Below are positions 60,485 through 64,000 of a stretch of 64,000 nt of DNA, piece by piece. The notes beneath the pieces were generated by a model, which made no database searches, was not told the DNA's origin, and saw only the letters and a list, made by a program, of their open reading frames with translations. The first letter of the stretch is position 1. Each line of letters begins with the position of its first letter. Both the position numbers and the translations under genes were made by a program. The DNA comes from DASXZH01 sp036502005 (GTDB lineage: Bacteria > Armatimonadota > Fimbriimonadia > Fimbriimonadales > Fimbriimonadaceae): positions 1-64,000 of the forward strand of contig DASXZH010000016.1 in assembly GCA_036502005.1 (NCBI GenBank), written 5' to 3'.

Positions 60485-61729
60485 CTAACCTTCGTATCTC
60501 AATCGGACGGTGCCGAACTGAACCGTATCGCCAGGGTGAAGAGTGGCTTCACCTACCACTTTGATGCTGTTCACGAAGGTGCCGTTGGTGCTGCCAAGGT
60601 CACGAACAACCACATGGTTTCCGCTTTTTACAACCTCGGCATGCTTACGCGAAACCGAGCTCTCTCCCACCAAACTGACGCCCATACCGGGATCTCGGCT
60701 AACCACCGACGTTCCCTCGGGAAGCTGGTGAACAACGCCATTTTCCCCTCTAAGCTGCGGCGAAGTAGCAACGGCAGAAAGGCTTGGGAACGGAATCGGA
60801 ATGGGCGAAATCGGAGTTGGAGCGGCGTCCCCTAAAAGTATCTGCTGTTGTGGTGCAACCGCCGCCGGCGTAATTGGAACGTTTGAAGCCGGATCAAACG
60901 GCGTTGGGTCCTGCAAAGAAACGCCCACTCTTTGAAGCGCGGCGCTCGCCGTTGTGTGGTTCTTTTGCAGCCAAGTGAAGACCCCGTAAATGACGAGTCC
61001 GGCGAAGCAAATGCCAAGGAACCAGAGAGCCCATTCACCCATTCCCCGGGCGGTGGCAGCGGTTTTCGGATTCACTTCTACAACGGTATTCGCTCCATTT
61101 ACGGGAGGTACCGTCAGGGTTGTGGAAGCGGCACCCGCCGTGGGTGAAATAGTGGCAACCGGATTTGTGATCTCAACCACCAAAAGTGGTGTATCCGCAT
61201 CTCGCTTTAAATCCATCTGGAACGTTTGACTTTGGGCCTTTTTGAGCAATCCCGAGTTATAGTTGACGATCACTTTGAAGTCGCCCGGTTTCACGTCGTA
61301 AAAGTCACCGACCCCCTTTGCGGCGGAGTCGATAAGCTGGAATTGGGGCCTTCCGCCAGAGTCGGTGCCTTTGATGTCGGCAACCTCAACAGGCGCGCCG
61401 TCATGCTGAACTTTAACCTGAAGATGCCCGATAAGGTTGAAATCTTCTGGCTTTACCAGCCAACCCTTTGAGGCTTCGCTGAACTTCTTAGCGGCCACAT
61501 TCCCGGAAGTCGTATCAAGCACTTGAACAATGGAATCGGATGCGGCTCCGGTGGCATCGACATCAAAACTTCCCGTATCAAACTTCTTAGCCGAACTAGG
61601 GGCGGCAGAGAGTTGATCTGAGATCCAAGCGACGCGGGGTCCAGGATTCTGAAATTCCAGGTGTACTTTCGCCTGGGCGAAGCCGATCATCGGCAATAAA
61701 GCTAACAGAAGGCTTAGTTTTCGTCGCAC
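60485..61729 (-). CDS. Exported, membrane-anchored FHA-domain protein
   Basis: A 414-residue protein: GTG start, signal peptide (LSLLLALLPMIGFAQA), an exported beta-rich part (about 25-210), a membrane helix (WALWFLGICFAGLVIYGVF, about 240) and a C-terminal cytoplasmic FHA domain (about 325-410) with VSRDPGMGVSLVG, SRKHAEV and DLGSTNGTFVN. The layout would let an outside signal be passed to a phosphothreonine reader inside. Its first codons overlap the end of nnr by 16 bp. Confidence 0.88.
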   Translation of the reverse strand: MRRKLSLLLALLPMIGFAQAKVHLEFQNPGPRVAWISDQLSAAPSSAKKFDTGSFDVDATGAASDSIVQVLDTTSGNVAAKKFSEASKGWLVKPEDFNLIGHLQVKVQHDGAPVEVADIKGTDSGGRPQFQLIDSAAKGVGDFYDVKPGDFKVIVNYNSGLLKKAQSQTFQMDLKRDADTPLLVVEITNPVATISPTAGAASTTLTVPPVNGANTVVEVNPKTAATARGMGEWALWFLGICFAGLVIYGVFTWLQKNHTTASAALQRVGVSLQDPTPFDPASNVPITPAAVAPQQQILLGDAAPTPISPIPIPFPSLSAVATSPQLRGENGVVHQLPEGTSVVSRDPGMGVSLVGESSVSRKHAEVVKSGNHVVVRDLGSTNGTFVNSIKVVGEATLHPGDTVQFGTVRLRYEG

Positions 61730-63255
61730 CGTGACACTATTCTAGCCCGCGCCTTTGGCAGGGCATTCGCTACATCAATGGCTGTATAGCCGATAGGACC
61801 AATCTCTTCCGCACAGATATCTCCGGCCGCGCCATGCCAATACATGCCGCAGCTTGCCGCATAGTACGCAGGAAGATCCTGCCCCAGAAGGGCTACGACG
61901 ACGCCGCTAAGGACATCGCCCATGCCAGCCGAAGCCATGCCTGAGTTGCCTGTGCAGTTCACCAGCATGGGCTGGAACCGCTCTCCTACGATGCTGTATG
62001 GTCCTTTTAGCAATACCGTTTTATCTAAGACTTCAACTGCCTGGTTAACAGTTCGAAAACGATCACATTGAATTTCTGCAATGCTGGAATGAAGGAGGCG
62101 GCTCATCTCGCCAGGGTGGGGCGTCAGCACGCAGTCTGTTTTCGGCAGTTGAACTCCCATCGAAACCGCGTTAAGCGCATCGGCATCGATACAACATGCC
62201 GTTTGCCAATCTTTAAACACCCGCTCCAAAAAATCGCAAATGGGCTGCTCATGGGTAAGTCCAGGCCCAAATACAGCGGCGTGGTACCGGGACTGTTGAT
62301 CCAGGAGCATACGTGCGGCGTCCGCACTGATGACTCCATCATGGTCTGGCAAGGGGAAAAGCAATGCTTCCGGCACCTGTGCCGCGACCGAGCGACAAAC
62401 CGATTCGATAGCGGCAACCGTTACTAAGCCGGCTCCCGCTCTTAGCGCCGACTTCGCGGCCAGAGTCGCCGCGCCCGGCATTTTGGAACTGCCCGCCACG
62501 ATGAGCACTGAGCCGTTGTCGCCTTTGTTGCTCGCCCTTAGGCGCTCTGGTAATAGGCATCCAACCCAGTCTTCGTCGATCAGCTTCGCTTCCGTCGGTT
62601 CCATAAGGAGGGCGGGCGGGAAGCCGATGTCGGCCACTGTCCAATATCCGCAGTGCTCCAAGCCAATGCCTTGAAACATGAAAGGCTTTGGCAAACCAAA
62701 GGAAACCGTACGCATCGCCCAAACGCTTTCTCCAAGCTCTTCGCCGGTATCGCAATCGATCCCGCTGGGAACATCCACAGAAACGACCGGCACGCCCGCC
62801 TTGTTGGAGGCTTGGATCAAATCTTTTACTCGTCCCTTAACTTCGCCGTGAGCTCCCGTGCCAAGCAGCGCATCGACAATCAGATCAACGCAGCCGAGGT
62901 GGTCCGCTTTTATCTGCCACTTGGGCTCGCTCGGGAAAATGGCGTGGGCACCCTGAGCCCGCATAATCATTAACTGCTCGCGGGCAGCTTCGGTGAGGTC
63001 TGCCTCTTCGGCAGCGACAAGGCAGCAAACGTGATAGCCGGCTTCATGGCCGAGTCGAGCAACGACGAACCCGTCGCCGCCGTTGTTGCCGTGGCCGCAC
63101 AGAACTATAAACTTCGCACCCGGTGCTAAGTAGTCTTTAACCGCATCAAAAACCGATAAACCGGCGCGCTCCATAAGAACGCGGGTTGAAACTCCAAACT
63201 GGTCCGTCGTCTGACGATCAATATCTCGGCTTCGTTCAGACGTTGCGATCCACAT
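61714..63255 (-). CDS. nnr: Bifunctional NAD(P)HX repair enzyme Nnr
   Basis: A 513-residue fusion of NAD(P)HX epimerase (about 1-215, CGHGNNGGDGFVVARLG) and ADP/ATP-dependent NAD(P)HX dehydratase (about 230-510, with VFGPGLT, ADALNAV, LTPHPGEMSRL and GNSGMASAGMGDVLSGV). Together they repair hydrated NADH and NADPH. The start is the ATG at 63255; a TTG 12 bp upstream is possible. It overlaps the FHA gene by 16 bp, but the functional link is not clear. Confidence 0.94.
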   Translation of the reverse strand: MWIATSERSRDIDRQTTDQFGVSTRVLMERAGLSVFDAVKDYLAPGAKFIVLCGHGNNGGDGFVVARLGHEAGYHVCCLVAAEEADLTEAAREQLMIMRAQGAHAIFPSEPKWQIKADHLGCVDLIVDALLGTGAHGEVKGRVKDLIQASNKAGVPVVSVDVPSGIDCDTGEELGESVWAMRTVSFGLPKPFMFQGIGLEHCGYWTVADIGFPPALLMEPTEAKLIDEDWVGCLLPERLRASNKGDNGSVLIVAGSSKMPGAATLAAKSALRAGAGLVTVAAIESVCRSVAAQVPEALLFPLPDHDGVISADAARMLLDQQSRYHAAVFGPGLTHEQPICDFLERVFKDWQTACCIDADALNAVSMGVQLPKTDCVLTPHPGEMSRLLHSSIAEIQCDRFRTVNQAVEVLDKTVLLKGPYSIVGERFQPMLVNCTGNSGMASAGMGDVLSGVVVALLGQDLPAYYAASCGMYWHGAAGDICAEEIGPIGYTAIDVANALPKARARIVSRCDEN

Positions 63256-63358
63256 TCTTAGTTCCAATGTTTCTGCGATTGGAGCAGATCGTTTTTGGGG
63301 GAAAGCGAGCGCAAATGCATTAGCCTGTTTTTTTGCAAAGCCCGCTTCATGATGAGGT
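63256..63358. other. Short gap before nnr, no feature seen
   Basis: About 100 bp between the SprT-like gene end and nnr. It holds no clear terminator; a promoter for nnr could be here, but I see no good -35/-10 pair. Confidence 0.3.
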
Positions 63359-63844
63359 CTACGTTGCCTGGGCTTGAGGCATTACCTGACGAGTCCAGGC
63401 ATATTTGATTGAACCGCCGCAGCCGTTATGAATATAGCGTCTTCTACGCGGCAGCCGCCGGGATCGCACCAGCACGGTGCCGCATCTTTGACACAAATAA
63501 CCCACTTGCTGGCGCTTGGCATTCCTTTGGACTTCGTAGTTGTGACGAACCTTGGGCGGAAGCCCGAGGTCGATCATCGCCTGCTTCCAGGGTTCGCCAT
63601 GGCCTGCGCCCGCCTTACCATGCCGAACATAGGCTAGCAAGTGAGCATATTCGTGCCTAAGAGTTAGTTGCATCTGGGCTTCATCTTGCAGCACGATCCG
63701 GCTAAGCCCGATGATGCCAGTTTTGTAGTAAGCCATGCCCGCCGAAACCCGATAACCTCGCCAAGCGATCCTTGCCGTATAGCCGAGTGGAAATTGCGCG
63801 CAGAGCTCTTGTAACAGCGTTTGTGCGGCGGCTTCGAGACTCAT
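63359..63844 (-). CDS. SprT-like zinc metalloprotease
   Basis: A 161-residue SprT-family protein. The zinc-protease motif HEYAH (His64, Glu65, His68) is followed by GHGEPW (third His about 82), as in SprT/Spartan proteases. A C-terminal zinc ribbon has CQRCG and a later CGGSIKY. Cytoplasmic, role in E. coli-type SprT unclear; the SPRTN group cuts DNA-protein crosslinks. It is on the same strand as the partial gene upstream (25 bp gap). Confidence 0.85.
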   Translation of the reverse strand: MSLEAAAQTLLQELCAQFPLGYTARIAWRGYRVSAGMAYYKTGIIGLSRIVLQDEAQMQLTLRHEYAHLLAYVRHGKAGAGHGEPWKQAMIDLGLPPKVRHNYEVQRNAKRQQVGYLCQRCGTVLVRSRRLPRRRRYIHNGCGGSIKYAWTRQVMPQAQAT

Positions 63845-63868
63845 TTTTCCAAGAGACGAGATATTGGT

Positions 63869-64000
63869 TTAATTTGGCGCGGTCGGAAGACTAGGCATTG
63901 TGCCGCCCCCCATTCCGGAGGACATTGGCATGCCTGGCCCATTGGTTATTTTGAACCACTTGCGGGTGTTGTACTTGTTGCAAAGCTGGGAAACCATGTC
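63869..64000 (-). CDS. C-terminal end of an unknown protein (partial)
   Basis: The minus strand from 64000 reads DMVSQLCNKYNTRKWFKITN, then a Gly/Met/Pro-rich tail ending LPTAPN and TAA. It is the last 43 codons of a gene that extends outside the window. The family is not recognisable. Confidence 0.55.
   Translation of the reverse strand, partial: DMVSQLCNKYNTRKWFKITNGPGMPMSSGMGGGTMPSLPTAPN

Overview
The window looks like a chromosomal segment of an Armatimonadota bacterium, probably of the Fimbriimonadia type. This is inferred from gene content, not from a marker gene. The pointers are two prepilin-like proteins with the FTLIELLVVIAI leader and a GDGHAK-type tail, a set of plant-wall glycosidases, a sigma factor joined to a GGDEF-like domain, and a diderm-style set of lipoproteins. 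No rRNA, tRNA or CRISPR array was seen.

Layout. Positions 1-138 hold the end of an IS481-type insertion sequence. Positions 184-5438 carry a LacI regulator, a GH127 beta-L-arabinofuranosidase, a prepilin-like protein with a long leader and a small lipoprotein. Positions 5774-11659 form one leftward operon: GH43 arabinanase, solute-binding protein, two ABC permeases and a GH51 arabinofuranosidase. A divergent ArsR-type regulator and a GH27 alpha-galactosidase follow (11719-14076). Positions 14226-20790 hold a GH51 enzyme diverging from a CE15-SGNH double esterase and a GH115 alpha-glucuronidase, which fits glucuronoarabinoxylan debranching. Positions 20.8-25.9 kb are decayed: repeats, a broken aspartic protease/PDZ gene and an Rhs remnant.

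Positions 25921-30766 look like one operon: LacI, prepilin, two lipoproteins and a GH52 beta-xylosidase. Positions 31113-35538 form a leftward operon of GH10 xylanase, a solute-binding protein fused to a permease, and a second permease. It diverges from a GH51 enzyme and an SGNH esterase (35654-39429). The palindrome GATTTA-N4-TAAATC occurs exactly before the LacI operon, the CE15 gene and between GH10 and GH51, with a one-mismatch copy before the SGNH gene. I read this as the operator of a xylan regulon that also contains a pilin gene. No transporter ATPase is present.

From 39.9 kb on the genes are mostly housekeeping or signalling: a beta-propeller lipoprotein, a flavodoxin-like reductase, the sigma/GGDEF fusion, PilC, a MelA-like GH4 enzyme, acetyltransferases, a nitroreductase, CdaA-CdaR for c-di-AMP, MetK, a VWA-FHA-FHA group, the NAD(P)HX repair enzyme Nnr and a SprT-like protease. 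Intergenic DNA is rich in dispersed repeats: heptamer arrays in inverted pairs, a three-copy element with conserved ends, and MITE-like hairpins.
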